From positions 8,744,934 through 8,808,933 of the forward strand of contig JAJEKV010000022.1 of NCBI GenBank assembly GCA_021234155.1: DNA of 64,000 nucleotides. The letters are read 5' to 3'. The notes beneath the pieces were generated by a model, which made no database searches, had not been told where the DNA came from, and was given only the letters and a program-made list of their open reading frames with translations. The translations under genes were made by a program, and so were the position numbers. Shown one piece after another: positions 1 to 11,055 of this stretch (positions within the stretch are counted from its first letter, which is position 1; each line of letters starts with the position of its first letter). The DNA is from Isoetes taiwanensis. Taxonomy: Eukaryota; Streptophyta; Lycopodiopsida; Isoetales; Isoetaceae.

Positions 1-1990
1 TTAGGAAGTGGAATTGTTACTATTCAAAATTGTTAGCTAATTCTAGATATTAAGTTAATTATTTAATTCGCATGAGCAAGTGCTTAGGAAGTAGACTTGT
101 TGGCTAACTGTCACACGAAAGAATTGGGAACATGTCCAGATTTGGAATAATCATTAAGTGAAAGTGGCATAGTGGATTAGTTGGAACATGCATAGACATG
201 CAGCCATAAATATGCCCTCTAGGCCATTGCATGTGACCTTGCAATTTGCATTTAGAAGCTTAATACATGTGCAAATAAGGAATATAGAAATTGGTCTCGT
301 TTGCTGCATTAAGGGGATGTATTATTGATGTTATGAACCGCATGAACTTTGATGCATATTTCAATGACATGGTGGCATATAAGAGATGTTAAGTAATGTG
401 CTTAGCAAGTATATGCAAATAAATGCATTATTGAATTAAAAGTTTTGTAAGCTAGAAAACTTTAACACCAGATCTAGAGATTTGTTTGCATCGTTTTATG
501 GAATCTGCAGTGCTTACTAATTTGTTGTGCATGTTGCTAGAATGAACTTGTGAAGCAAATATGCTTTTGAAGTGACAGATGTTTGATCGTATGGCTCAGT
601 AGAATCAAAACTAAAACTATACATAGATTGGACTAAGTCGCAAGTGAGTTTTGCATTTTAAGGTCTAAAAATGCGCACCCATGCACTTACAGAGATCTGC
701 CACTCATAGTTTTAACATGTCAAGATTTATGAAGGTAATTGAAAATATCATGCAAACAATTAAATGATGAATAAGTGGATTACAGGGTCCTCAAAACTTA
801 TCCTAATGGAGAGAAATGCAAACCTATTAATAGATGGTGAACCTTTTGGAGTGGTAGATCCGTTCATAGATGAGCAAAGGCACAAGGCACACTTGGAACA
901 AAGCTCATGGCCACACCGCAGAAAGGAGAAAAGTGAACGATTAGAAATGGAGAAGTTAAATAGCACATGACCGAGAGAAATGTTATAGACCTAACACAAG
1001 TAGAAGGAAGTTCAAGCCGCTTAGATTCCTTACCTTAACCGTAAACTTCGGATCTAAATGGAGGAAAAATTGTCATAAGGATATAACCCGCCCGTACTGC
1101 GAACACACAAATTTGTTGCTTGCTCACCATGTCTTGGGATGTTGCCGTAGGGCTCTCCTTTTTGAGGTCCACGCAAGAATTTGCCATGGTGAACTTCGCA
1201 CTATCTGTGAGCCCCGCACCGTTGGTTCTTGATCACCGACATCCTATGTCCGTCAGTATGGAGAGAATGGAATATCATTTAGGTTACACGGTTTGAAGGG
1301 ACTCATTCTATTGAAATATGAAGGACGATTCATTTTCTATAAAGGGCATTTGGACCTCAGATTACGAAGTTTTCCCATGACCTACATTGTAAGAAACAAG
1401 AGATCCAATTAATGATGCGGACCAAGCAAAGCCCCGATCAACAACGGAAATTTTACCTTTTCATTCCACGCCCGAGCATGACCGAATCTAGAAACACTTC
1501 AATCGAGAAACTCCGCTATGGCATTCTTGAACCCGCTTTCTAGTCTAATACTTGAAAACTCAGAAAAGATGCCCCTCAATCTTGCTTCCATTTCCCTCGT
1601 GTGCTAGACCCAATGCATTCAAAGAATTCATAACATGCCCAAAGATCCAAACGCCAGATTGCAAATTTGTTTCTCACGAAAACAATCCGGATAAAATATA
1701 AAGGCAACCCGAAAGAAGAAAGGGAAAGACTTCATCAAAGCGCCAGAGGATCTCGCACATGTGGGCGATCGCCTTGCCAATAAAAAAAAAACAGACGCTA
1801 TAGCTCAAAGTAGTAAGGCAATGACCTCCATAGCCGGCAGGGATGGGCCACCATAGCCAAGGCGAGCGCCAAGATGAGATCGAGCGCCAAACTCCGGCAG
1901 AGAATTTCTTCGATTTTCTAATTTCCCTGGCCCTACGATCTGAAATTATAGAATCGGACGGCTCAAATTGATTTTTGGTGACGTGGCACG
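1..1990. other. Intergenic DNA, no gene recognised
   Basis: Mostly AT-rich sequence. The short open frames (for example 764-970 and 1674-1994) show no family motif, no plausible splice structure and no codon pattern I trust. The part from about 1060 to 1900 is more GC-rich and may be old coding debris, but I cannot name it. Confidence 0.5.
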
Positions 1991-2050
1991 ACACGTGGCA
2001 TAGCTAGAATTGCAGCCTTTTGTGCAGGGGGGGTTAGGCAACCCTGCTAA
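1991..2050 (+). promoter_or_regulatory. Promoter-proximal 60-bp module with G-box, also found at 51471
   Basis: The block carries the G-box-like core CACGTGG and ends in GGTTAGGCAACCCTGCTAA. It lies about 270 bp upstream of the F-box gene start codon. An ungapped 60-bp relative lies at 51471-51530; by my count 43 of 60 positions agree, with the last ten identical. That a G-box can bind bZIP or bHLH factors is general knowledge. That this block drives the F-box gene is inference from position. Confidence 0.4.
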
Positions 2051-2316
2051 AAAGTCTACGTGTTTCGTTTGGAGCAGCCCAACGAAAAAGTCTTGAAAGA
2101 ACAAGTCTCGATGGGCCAGCTAAGCTTTGACATTTAGGATTAACACCGCATATTCCATGAATATTCTTACGTTTTGGTTTCACTTAGGGGTTTCCATTTA
2201 GGTTTGCGGCAAAAACTTGGAAAACACGATTTTGCTCCGGCTTCGAAGATTCTCCACTACTCCGGTAAGCCTAAAAACCATGGCCAAGCTTCCATTTCTC
2301 GGCTCAAGCTTGCCCA

Positions 2317-3387
2317 ATGGCCCACGCACAGCCGTCTGCTACTACCATACAAGCCTTGCCCGACGTCGTACTTTGCAAAATCTTTTCTCATATTGGCTAT
2401 GGCAGATTCTTGCCAAAAATCGGCATTGTCTGCAAACAATGGCGCCGAGTTTCAAAACTGTGTGCGTATCTTTCTCTCTGCGAACAAGACGGCTGTAGAT
2501 CTGTTAGTCTTATGCAGGAATTATCATGCTTTGTCTATTCTTTCAAATGCCTTAGGTCACTGCGTCTAATATCTAGGCTGAGAAAAAACACGTGGACAGA
2601 AGTATTGCCCGAGGATATAAGTTACAATGAGAAAGGATTTCCCGATCTGCATCTCCGTGGAATGATTTGGCATGTTAGAAAGACGATTCAAGAATTAGGG
2701 TTTGATTATCCTGCTTACTATTTTCGCATTTGGATCGATCTTGCAAAATGCCCCCTTTTACAGAGATTGCAGCTCCAGAATGCGTGGATGGATGCCTTTC
2801 CAAGGGATGCTTCTCCTCTTTTAAGGCTAGAAACTTGCCATCTGATTTCTGTTCTAGTCACATCTTCTGCTTTAACTGAGCTTGTAAGTATTTGCCCTGT
2901 TTTAAAGCATTTGAAACTAGAAAGCTGTTCAAAATTTCACGAGATGCTAATATCTAGCAAGAGCCTTGAGATGTTATTTATCTCAAGATGCAACATCAAA
3001 TTTCTCACTTTGCAAACTCCAAATCTCAAGCTTTTGGACCTTCAAGAACTGAGGCCTTGTGATGACACCGTGGATGGAAAGATTTTTGAACTCAGAGCAA
3101 GGGATACATGCACATTTTACATTCCAGCCTCAGATCCATATTCTAATTTCGAAAGAAATGTGGAAATAGAAGGCATATGGAGTTTGAATAATCTGCCGCA
3201 TTTGTTCAATGTCCGTTTGGAGGACTTCAATATCCAAATTGAACGTGCACAGGTGAGATGTATAACTTTATGCTATGCTCTAGTTGTATGTAAATTGAAC
3301 TGATGCTGTTCCAATTACCCCTTTTAGGCCAACTATTTCATTGTCGCAAACAGGAAGGTACGACGCCTTAACCGGCAGGCTTTCTAA
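2317..3387 (+). CDS. F-box/LRR-like protein, 5' part of gene (2 exons visible)
   Basis: F-box proteins are the substrate-choosing subunits of SCF ubiquitin ligases and bind SKP1 through the N-terminal F-box. Here the F-box lies at about residues 13-50 (LPDVVLCKIFSH ... VCKQWRRV). Leucine-rich segments with LRR spacing follow (CPLLQRLQLQNAW, CPVLKHLKLESCSKF, TPNLKLLDLQEL), as in plant F-box/LRR proteins. Exon 1 is 2317-3252 (312 codons) and ends at CAG|GTGAGA. A 74-75 bp intron ends at TTTTAG (3327) and the frame continues in phase 0 from 3328. After ten codons there is a second possible donor, AAG|GTACGA at 3357/3358. Without splicing there, a stop falls at 3385-3387, giving about 331 residues. 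That is short for the family, so 3' exons may have been displaced by the repeat starting at 3360. An upstream ATG at 2217 is in another frame and was not chosen. Confidence 0.6.
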
Positions 3388-3717
3388 TCCAAGAAATCCC
3401 TGCCGTTGATTCAGCAGCGTGAGCCTAGCAGCGTGAGCCTGGGAGCCCCGGATGCATAAGAAATCCCTGCCGTTGATTCAGCAGCGTGAGCCTAGCAGCG
3501 TGAGCCTGGGAGCCCCGGATGCATCAGCTGAGCCCAAGATTTAGCCTCGGATGCTGATAATCCAGGCTGGGAACTGATAACCTAGGTATGGGCGATGTCG
3601 AGCCTGCAATAAACGATCTAAACGATGTGGGGAGCTATGGGTGCAGCTTCGGGTGAGGCAGGATCTGATAATGCAGCTATGGGTGCAGCAGCTTGCCTGC
3701 CGGTTAGAGGCGCCTCA
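3362..3717. repeat. Foldback (MITE-like) element carrying a 67-bp tandem repeat
   Basis: The ends are inverted: CGCCTTAACCGGCAGGC near 3364-3380 pairs with GCCTGCCGGTTAGAGGCG near 3697-3714. Inside is a nearly perfect two-copy tandem repeat of 67 bp (3391-3457 and 3458-3524) starting AAGAAATCCCTGCCG and ending CCCGGATGCAT. I see no clear target duplication. It begins a few bases after the last recognisable F-box codons and probably separated or replaced the gene's 3' part. Confidence 0.45.
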
Positions 3718-3875
3718 CATGTAAATTTTTAGGCATTCACATGAACTAAATCTGAGACGGCCGGTTTGACGTCTGAGCCGGTCGTCCCCGAACTACTGGA
3801 GCAGTTCAGACCTCAGCGTCTCGAACGGCTTGACGTCCGGCAAGTTTTGCCGCTGACATGTGAGGCGTCCCTTAA

Positions 3876-4041
3876 GGGGGTTAATCCCCCTTGCTTGCCT
3901 GTTATAGCAAATAAACAGGCTTGCCCGGTGGCAAATAAACAGGCTTGCCCTCCCGATTGCCCGGTGGCAAATAAACAGGTTTGCCCTCCCGGGCTCGCCT
4001 GTTTATTTGTCATAACAGGCTTGCAAGGGGAATTAACCCCC
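3876..4041. repeat. 44-bp imperfect inverted repeat around a short minisatellite
   Basis: The left arm 3876-3919 (GGGGGTTAATCCCCC... to ATAAACAGG) is the imperfect reverse complement of the right arm 3998-4041 (CCTGTTTATTTG... to TTAACCCCC). The 78-bp spacer repeats GGCAAATAAACAGGCTTGCC-like units about three times. The structure could fold into a long hairpin. It looks like a foldback element; no coding content. Confidence 0.65.
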
Positions 4042-5056
4042 TCATCAATCTCGGGTGAGTCTATAATTTTTTGCCATTTAAGGATATAGTCACGTAAACG
4101 TCCACAAAGCGGAATTTTCTTGTTTTTTAGGCTTTTGTTTAAAACATAAACCATCCTGGTCGTGAGCTCAGGCGGCGCCGCCAGAGCTCCGCCAAGAAAC
4201 CTTCTTTCTATGCCTGCCAAGAAACATAGCCTAAGCAGTTTACATCCGCCCAAGGAAGCTCTCCGAAGGGAACAGCTTTAAATCTCCGCCTAGAATGTCA
4301 AGTTCCGCTTTGCAAAGCTCGTTATGGTGCTCTGGGTTTGTGTTTTATGTTTTCTAGATGCTATAGTTCCGCCATAGCTCCACTTCCATGGCAAATAGAG
4401 CTTCACTGCTCCACAACCTAAAAGAAGAATGCAACACCTGTGTTTTGGAAGGAGGGGCGAAGTTTAGTCTCCAAAATTCCGAGGTCGATAACGAAGGCCT
4501 CGGAAGAATGGTTTAGATCCGAGGAGCTTGGTGCCATAACCATTTTTCCGATCACCGCCGCAGATTCCCAAGGACGCCTTTAACCGGCGGATCAAAGGCG
4601 GACCAAATACACCTTAACCGAAAATACGACCAAATCGGCAACCAATCCGTCACCATAGCCACCAAATCATCATCCGGTGCAACCGCCACCGCACATCTCC
4701 ATCATCTAAGAGAAAACAGAGCCTAAGAGAGAAAAAAAGACGCGGCACCAAAAATTTTTTTCCTTAAGCAAAAAATTCCGCCTTGTGGACATTTATTACG
4801 GCGTAACCGCAAGATATTTCGGGGTTTCTGAAATAAACCCCGGCGGCGCGCCATGAAGCGCGGCGGTCGCCAGGGTTTATTTCGTGAAACCCTCCCCAAT
4901 GCGGTTTCCTCCATCATTTGTAACCTTTGCATTTCTTCTTCTTCGAAGTCCTTAGCTTTATGCCAATTACTAGCTCATGGTAGTACCTTGTCTTGCACAG
5001 GAATGACGGAAGGCCATACTTTAGCAAGGATTCAATAGTGGCAATTTTGTAATCTT
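4042..5056. other. Intergenic DNA upstream of the LTR retrotransposon
   Basis: GC-richer sequence with scattered inverted short motifs (CCGAGGTCGATAACGAAGGCCTCGG near 4480, and CGCCTTTAACCGGCGG near 4575, which resembles the foldback end at 3364). No gene or known element recognised. Confidence 0.4.
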
Positions 5057-6622
5057 TGTGGACGCTTCCAAAGACAAGATACGCCCCCGTGACGCACATT
5101 GTAATCGCCATCGCCACGCCGACACGCCACCCCGATTGACGTGTACGCCAACGGATAGCCAGGTAAGTAGCCCTAGGGGGCAACTTACTAGGAGTGTTCA
5201 TATATTATTAATGTGCACATGTGCACATTAATGAGGGCACACCTTTCCATGTTGGCATAGTTTGCCACCTAGCCACTAAAGGCAAGTGGGGCCTTTCCAA
5301 TTATCCCACATGCCAAATTGGGTAATTGGAAACCCTAGCCTAAACCCCCATGTCTATTTAGGGTAGGAAAACCCTAGCTTGCTAGTTTTCGCCCTTAGGG
5401 TTTTAGAGCTCGGTTTTGGCTGCCCCAGAGCCAAAACCGCCTCCCCGTGACGCCCAAGCCGCATTATGCCATCGGTTTCCACGAATTCGATCACCAAAGG
5501 GATGGTTGAACTCAGTCGAGGAGCCACTCAAGGATCAGATTTGGTCAATTTAATAGCTTAAACCGCCTTCTAGTCATAGAATCGGTAGGTTTAGACTATT
5601 AAATTGCCCATAGCAGCCTATCTAGATCTTAGATCTCGACACTAACTAAAGAACCTAACTCGATGATTAGATCTAGTTCTTTAGTTCTTCCGTGATGTAT
5701 TTGGATGATGTATCTCTCAGAACTCCTTGTATTGGGAAGGGGGTAGAGGCCCTAAAGCTTGTAGTTGATGCTCCTAGAGTAGCCTCTCTAGTACACCTCG
5801 TAGATTCGCCTGTGTACAAGAGCCACACCCGGTTGGGGTGAAGGGGCCGACCGGCTAAGAAGGAGATTCATGTCCCGACTTTTGAACGATCCCCCGGTGT
5901 GTAAAGCCTACCGGGATCATTGTGACTAGGTCTAATGGCTTACCACCGAAAAGGGGGTAAGGCATGGGCTCGACACCCGAAGTGGTGTACACTTTCCAGT
6001 GGGTTTCCCGGTCCCGAATACGCAAAGTGGCCCTCTAGTCACCTTGAGTTAGCATGTAGATCTCTGAGGGAGTGATCCCTACCGCCCCCATCTGGAACCG
6101 GGAGGATGAGACCGGGAATAGCCCCTTCGGCTATGCATCCGGCTGGCTACAGGCCAGTCCCGAACACTTTTCACCTACTCGCAAAGTGTGCACAGGAGGG
6201 GGCTGGATGGAGGGACAACCCTATGCTATGTTCTTATGCCGCCAAATCCATTGCCATGAATTCTCGCCTCCCTAACGAACTCGAGACCCAAGCCGTCCAC
6301 CATCCTTTGAGTCCGAGCCTTGGGTAGGACCCCTATGTGATGTGCCGATCTTTGTCTATGCAGATATGAGGAGGACCATCCTTCACGATGGTCGCCGGAT
6401 GTTGATGTATGTGCTTCTTGACATGTATGTTTTTACGCCTCGGGCAGCCTAGGTAGGCCCCGAGGGAGATCGGGTAGAATGACACCTTCACTCTTCCCAC
6501 CGAGACTCGCTACGGTGCGGTGGATATGGAGAGGGCCCCCCAGACGCATGGGGCTGGTGTGGGGAAGAACTCCTGTTTGTATACCTGTGAGGGCACCGTA
6601 TATAGTAGTAGGGGACGCCACA
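5057..6622 (+). repeat. 5' LTR of the chromovirus
   Basis: It starts TGTGGACG and ends GACGCCACA. The 3' LTR starts TGTGACGCC and ends GACGTCACA, so the parental ends were probably TGTGACG...CGTCACA. It is co-linear along its full length with 16591-18156. Differences are mostly small indels near CG and CCG, for example 5' CACCCCGATTGACG against 3' CACCCCATTGACGG. Short ORFs inside are not genes. Confidence 0.9.
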
Positions 6623-7289
6623 AATTATCGAGCAATGTTCTTGGAGACCAAGAGCAAAGCACCGACCATGTTCCCAAATGAGTACTAACTTGATAGGATC
6701 CTCAAGCCTCGAAAAGTGGGGAAAATTTTTTCTCACCTTTGTAGTTATGCTAAGCTAGTAACAATTAAGTGAATTGGAATTTAACAAGATTAAAAAGAAT
6801 GAGCCAAAATTTTCCAGGAGGTGGTCTCACATTTCGGTACCGGTCGCAAAAACTAACTTTTTTGTTTTGAAGCGAGGCAAAGTCGTGAGACATCGAAATC
6901 AAGAACACCAAAACATGATGAATTTGAGATAAATAATGTGGTAAGGCTAATTCTAAGGTAGGAATTAGTTAGAATAGCATGTTTTAATTACCTAAAACCC
7001 TAGAAATGTAGGATTCACAAAATACCACCGGGTCGCAAAAACTAAACATTAGTATTGGAACGAGGCTAAGTCGTGAGACCAATAGGTAGAAAAAGTCCGA
7101 AATAAGTATAAGTTTTAGATAAATTGGTGCCTTAGCATGTTAAACGAGCAACTTGAGTTTTGACCTAAAATTCCCCAAGCTATAAATAGATGTAGAACCC
7201 ACTCATTTTTTCGCCCAAGCCCTAGAAATCCGCTCTTCCCAACTTAGGCGATCTTTCTACGCTTTTATCCGATTGACGATCCGTAAAAC
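6623..7289 (+). promoter_or_regulatory. Internal leader module 1: two hairpin units and a TATA box
   Basis: Two related units, 6824-6891 and about 7012-7081, share the core GTCGCAAAAACTAA...CGAGGC-AAGTCGTGAGAC. In the first, a 5' GTCTCAC can pair with the 3' GTGAGAC. A TATA-like CTATAAATAG lies at 7181-7190, about 109 bp before an ATG at 7290. The layout recurs at 8580-9224. Whether it promotes transcription is inference. Confidence 0.45.
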
Positions 7290-8112
7290 ATGGCCCGAAC
7301 CAAACAGATCAAGAAGGAAGCGCCGCCAGCGAAAACACCACCGCCATCGGAGACGAGATCATTCGGAAGATGCTTCGTGAGAGGCTAGCAAGAGGGGGTC
7401 GTTAGCCGGACGAAGAGCAAGACACCTCCGATTTGATCGATGTCTTCAACCGCCAGTGGAGGACGAGGCCACATCACCAAACTCCATGGACGACGAGACG
7501 AGGGAGGTGTATGAAGAAATAGAGCGAGATCCGGCCAGCCAGAACAAGCTGATGAGCAAGTGACAGTTTGGAGCCAAAATGGAGGTAGCGTAATCTTTAG
7601 AAGATTCATCGAAATACGAAATGCGTGAAGAGAAGGGAGGACAAAAAGAGGAAAAGGAAGGAGGAGGAACAAAAGGCAGCAGAAGAAAAGAAGAAAGCAA
7701 AAGGGAAGTTCGTATCGGGTATAAGGAGAACAAAGGACCGCCTGCCAAGGAAGAGGTCAACCCCAACATTATCATCAAGGAGCGGCAACCCGACGAACCC
7801 CCAAACCCTTCCGACGACTCTTCGATGGGGACTTCAACCCTAACGCCGCAGGTGGAAGCTCTTCCAAGAACCCAGTGACGAAAGCAAGAAGTACCCGAAA
7901 GCAAAATGCACCCGAAAGCAACCCCAAAGAAGACCAAGTCGCGTAAGGCCCCGAAAACCCGGCATGGGATAGAAAGAAGCAACCACGACCCTCACCGGAA
8001 GCCTACGCCACCGATTGTGGTGAAGATTTATGAGAGAAAGATGAGGGAGCACGAGGCCTACATGAAGAAATGGGAGGCCTATAACAAATATTATGAAGAA
8101 AACAGAAGTTAA
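7290..8112 (+). pseudogene. Degenerate Lys/Glu-rich ORF inside the chromovirus leader
   Basis: From the ATG at 7290 the frame reads MARTKQIKKEAPPAKTPPPS and then breaks. Lys/Glu-rich pieces continue in other frames (7621-7878 and 7906-8112, the latter ending MKKWEAYNKYYEENRS). The composition suggests a basic or acidic, coiled or disordered protein, but I recognise no family. It could be a gag-like N-terminal part or an accessory ORF. It sits between the two hairpin/TATA modules, so it may have its own promoter. Confidence 0.3.
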
Positions 8113-8579
8113 GTTCATCGAGGGAGGGCTTACCAACGGCAAAGAAACCTTAAGGCCGCCACCACCGGGCCCAAGGTTCCCAAGCCGCCACCCGAAGAAA
8201 GCGGATAGGAAGGAGGTAGAGAGAAGAGCGTTAAGGAGATTAGACACTTCCAAATAAGCAGCTTCTGGTCTCCTAATCCCCGCGCCCCCTTCTCGGGCTG
8301 GTGCGGAAGTTATGCAGGCCTATAGAACGTGACTTTAGAGTCACGACGGGCGAGGGCCCGGGCAATGCAAGAGGCGGTTGAGGCAAAAGATAGTGCAACA
8401 TTTTGAAGATTCAACAGCCTGACTATCCACGCCAAGCTGGTAACCTTGATGCGACAAGACATGAGTCTTATGACCCGCATTAAGGGAGAACGCCCTTAGA
8501 AACTTTTGTTGTAAATAATTAAAAATTTTGTAATATAGAGCAATTTTGTCTACTTTGATGACATAAACTTGAGTAATTA

Positions 8580-9223
8580 GAGCAAATTAATAAGTTTTAG
8601 CTTTTATCTCAGAAAAATAGGACATTTGGGAGCCGAGAGACATGATGTCTCACAATTTCCCGCCGTCACGAAACAAAAAGTTAGGATTGAAGCGAGGCGC
8701 AAGCTGTGAGACCTCGCCCAAACTTGACCAAAACAGCTCCAAATCGACCAAATAAGGGGTCGATTCTGCCTAATTTGATGAGCCCATCACCCTTACACCA
8801 TTAGTTTACCCAAATTGGACACCTTTAATCGAAATGGGACTGATGTCTCACAGCTCGCGCCTCGTCGCAAAACAAAAAGTTAGGATTGAAGCGAGGCGCA
8901 AGCTGTGAGACCTCTTACCAATTCTTCACCAGGACTTGTTAAAGTCACCTTCAACCTACTGCATAGCATCTTTTAGGTAACCTAGCCTTGTTCAAGCATC
9001 TCCTATAGTCCTCAAACTCCTATTTTGACCTCAGATAAGTTAGAATCACCCAATCCTAGGAAATTTTCAAGTCATCCAAAAATTAGGGTTTCCCCCTTTT
9101 CTATAAATAGACCCGTCACTTCTCACATAGCACCCTACAAATCTGCTCCTGCCCTTCTAGCCGATTTTCCAACTCCCTGAGGCGCTCTTGCAACCGTTTG
9201 TCACCCTCTTCTGCAATTAATCA
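8580..9223 (+). promoter_or_regulatory. Internal leader module 2: two long hairpins and a TATA box
   Basis: Units 8647-8712 and 8845-8911 are near copies. In the second, GTCTCACAGCTCGCGCCTCG (8845-8864) pairs almost perfectly with GCGAGGCGCAAGCTGTGAGAC (8891-8911) around a loop with AAAACAAAAAGTTAGGATTG. CTATAAATAG recurs at 9101-9110, about 123 bp before an ATG at 9224. The same order of parts occurs at 6824-7290. Confidence 0.5.
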
Positions 9224-10310
9224 ATGGCAACTTCTGATTTCCAGAGATGGTACAGCCACAACAATATGTTTCTTGAGGCCGACGTCGACCAAATCTTCCA
9301 GATCTTCAGAAGGAGGTAGACGCCCGTGCAACCTTTTGCACGCGACCCCCCTTTTATAGTAGAGTCCCGACCGAAGTTTCAAGCTAGGGTAGAACCAAAT
9401 AAAGTGCAACTCCCCTTGTATAGGATATTTTGTCCCTAGACAGTCCCTTTACAAAGATTAGACGATGTCCCAACATCGCCAAATACCTCACAAACAAAGC
9501 GCACCGCACACCGAGCCAATGGTCCTAACCGTCCAACAGACCAAGTACTTTCTTTCAACACCGCCGGGCGATCTTTCTCACCCACCGCCGTCCGAGAACA
9601 TCGTGGGGAAACCTCCATTCCCCATGGACGTGATCCATTAGCCGTAGCAGCAGAACAACGGCTCCTCACACAGTACGAACAGGAGCAGGAAGGGAAGGAA
9701 GAAGACTCGGATGAACAGAGAACCGAGGAGGAGGAAGAAGATGTTGAGCTCGACCTAGCGAGGAGCAGCAAGCGCAGGCGGGAGTGGCAAGACTGAAAGA
9801 AGCCTAGACTCGAAAGTCGCGCCACCCCTGCTTAGGTGGCATCACAAGCCTAGCTCCCATTATAATCGGGCGTGAGGAGTTTCGCCCTAAGCGACATTCA
9901 AAACCTTCCTGAGTGTGTGGGAAAGGGAGTACGACCAAGAGTTGCTGCACCAACTCCGGGTTAATGGACTTGGACGACTTCATCGCCCGAGGAGAGTCCG
10001 ACTTCCCCTCCAAGTAAGGGAAGCCGACACTTACACGGGAGAGTTTACCTCCGACATCCAAGCCTACAACATCGTGCGCATCATGGAGGCGGCATAAGGC
10101 TGAGAACAAGCTACCGACGGAGGAAGAGTTCCTTGCTCTCCGAACAGATGGGGATCCGCTATGCGACCTCAAACATCCTAATCCAAGTCTCGTCCGCAAA
10201 GACCTCCCCCTGATAGACAGCGAATTCGACCTCGGGAGGGGCTTCAAAGAATGGGCCAATGACTACAGGGAGCTCACCACCCGGTGGAGGTTGATGATTT
10301 CGAAGCGCAC
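9224..10310 (+). pseudogene. Degenerate acidic ORF before gag in the chromovirus
   Basis: The frame opens MATSDFQRWYSHNNMFLEAD at 9224 and breaks after about 30 codons. In-frame pieces continue with an acidic tract (EQEGKEEDSDEQRTEEEEED, near 9680-9750) and a basic SSKRRREW. A further stretch around 9900-10300 reads like folded protein (EESDFPSK, FKEWANDYRELTTRWRL) in shifting frames. No domain recognised. It could be an additional ORF of this lineage or the N-terminal part of gag. Confidence 0.3.
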
Positions 10311-11055
10311 CACGTAGCTGGATACCGAAAGTGGTCGAGGACCCCGCCTCTCAAATCCACTGTCACTACGCTATTACCCCGCCATCGCCGATGGATGGAA
10401 GAATAGCGCGGTCCACCGCAAATTCACCCCCGAGGCTGCAGGAAGGAGTATCGCCGCTGATTGCACTCGAGGATTCGGCAGCATGCACGGCCCCCAACAC
10501 CGGTGTATGCAATCCTCGGTGAAAAGAGCGGTAGCACTCGACGCCTTCGACTTCGCCATACCTTACAAAAGGTAGCGGGCAAGACTGCTTTGGTGGCTGA
10601 AATTACACCTCCCACCGCGAATAGAAGATTTAGCAAGAGCATTACAGGGTGGATCTCCAGCCAATGTCCTTAGGAACTTGGGCCATTCAAAGGAACAGCC
10701 CAAGTGAAAAAGTTCTTGGAGGATAATCCATCTTACCCAAGATCAACGTAAGTGATTAGCGATGGTTGCAAGTTCTTGTATTAGTGTAATATAAAATATA
10801 AATATAACATTCTCTTGCACTATAAATGTTTTGTTGATATATTTTGTGTCCCCCAACCATGCCAACAAACATAAATAATGCAAGAAAGCAAGGAAAACTA
10901 ACCATATAGATATGAACCACTTGTGTATGCAGCTAGAGGCCCGAGCGCCAGGGGAACGACAACCCGGAACTTACGAGGAACAGAGTCCCAGCCACGCCCG
11001 GCAGAAACCCGCTTGAAGAATTTGGACAAATGACCCTAAGAAGAAATATCGCAAA

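Noticed and set aside
3813-4253. 146-codon ORF on -
   Set aside because: Spans the palindrome and minisatellite; no domain.
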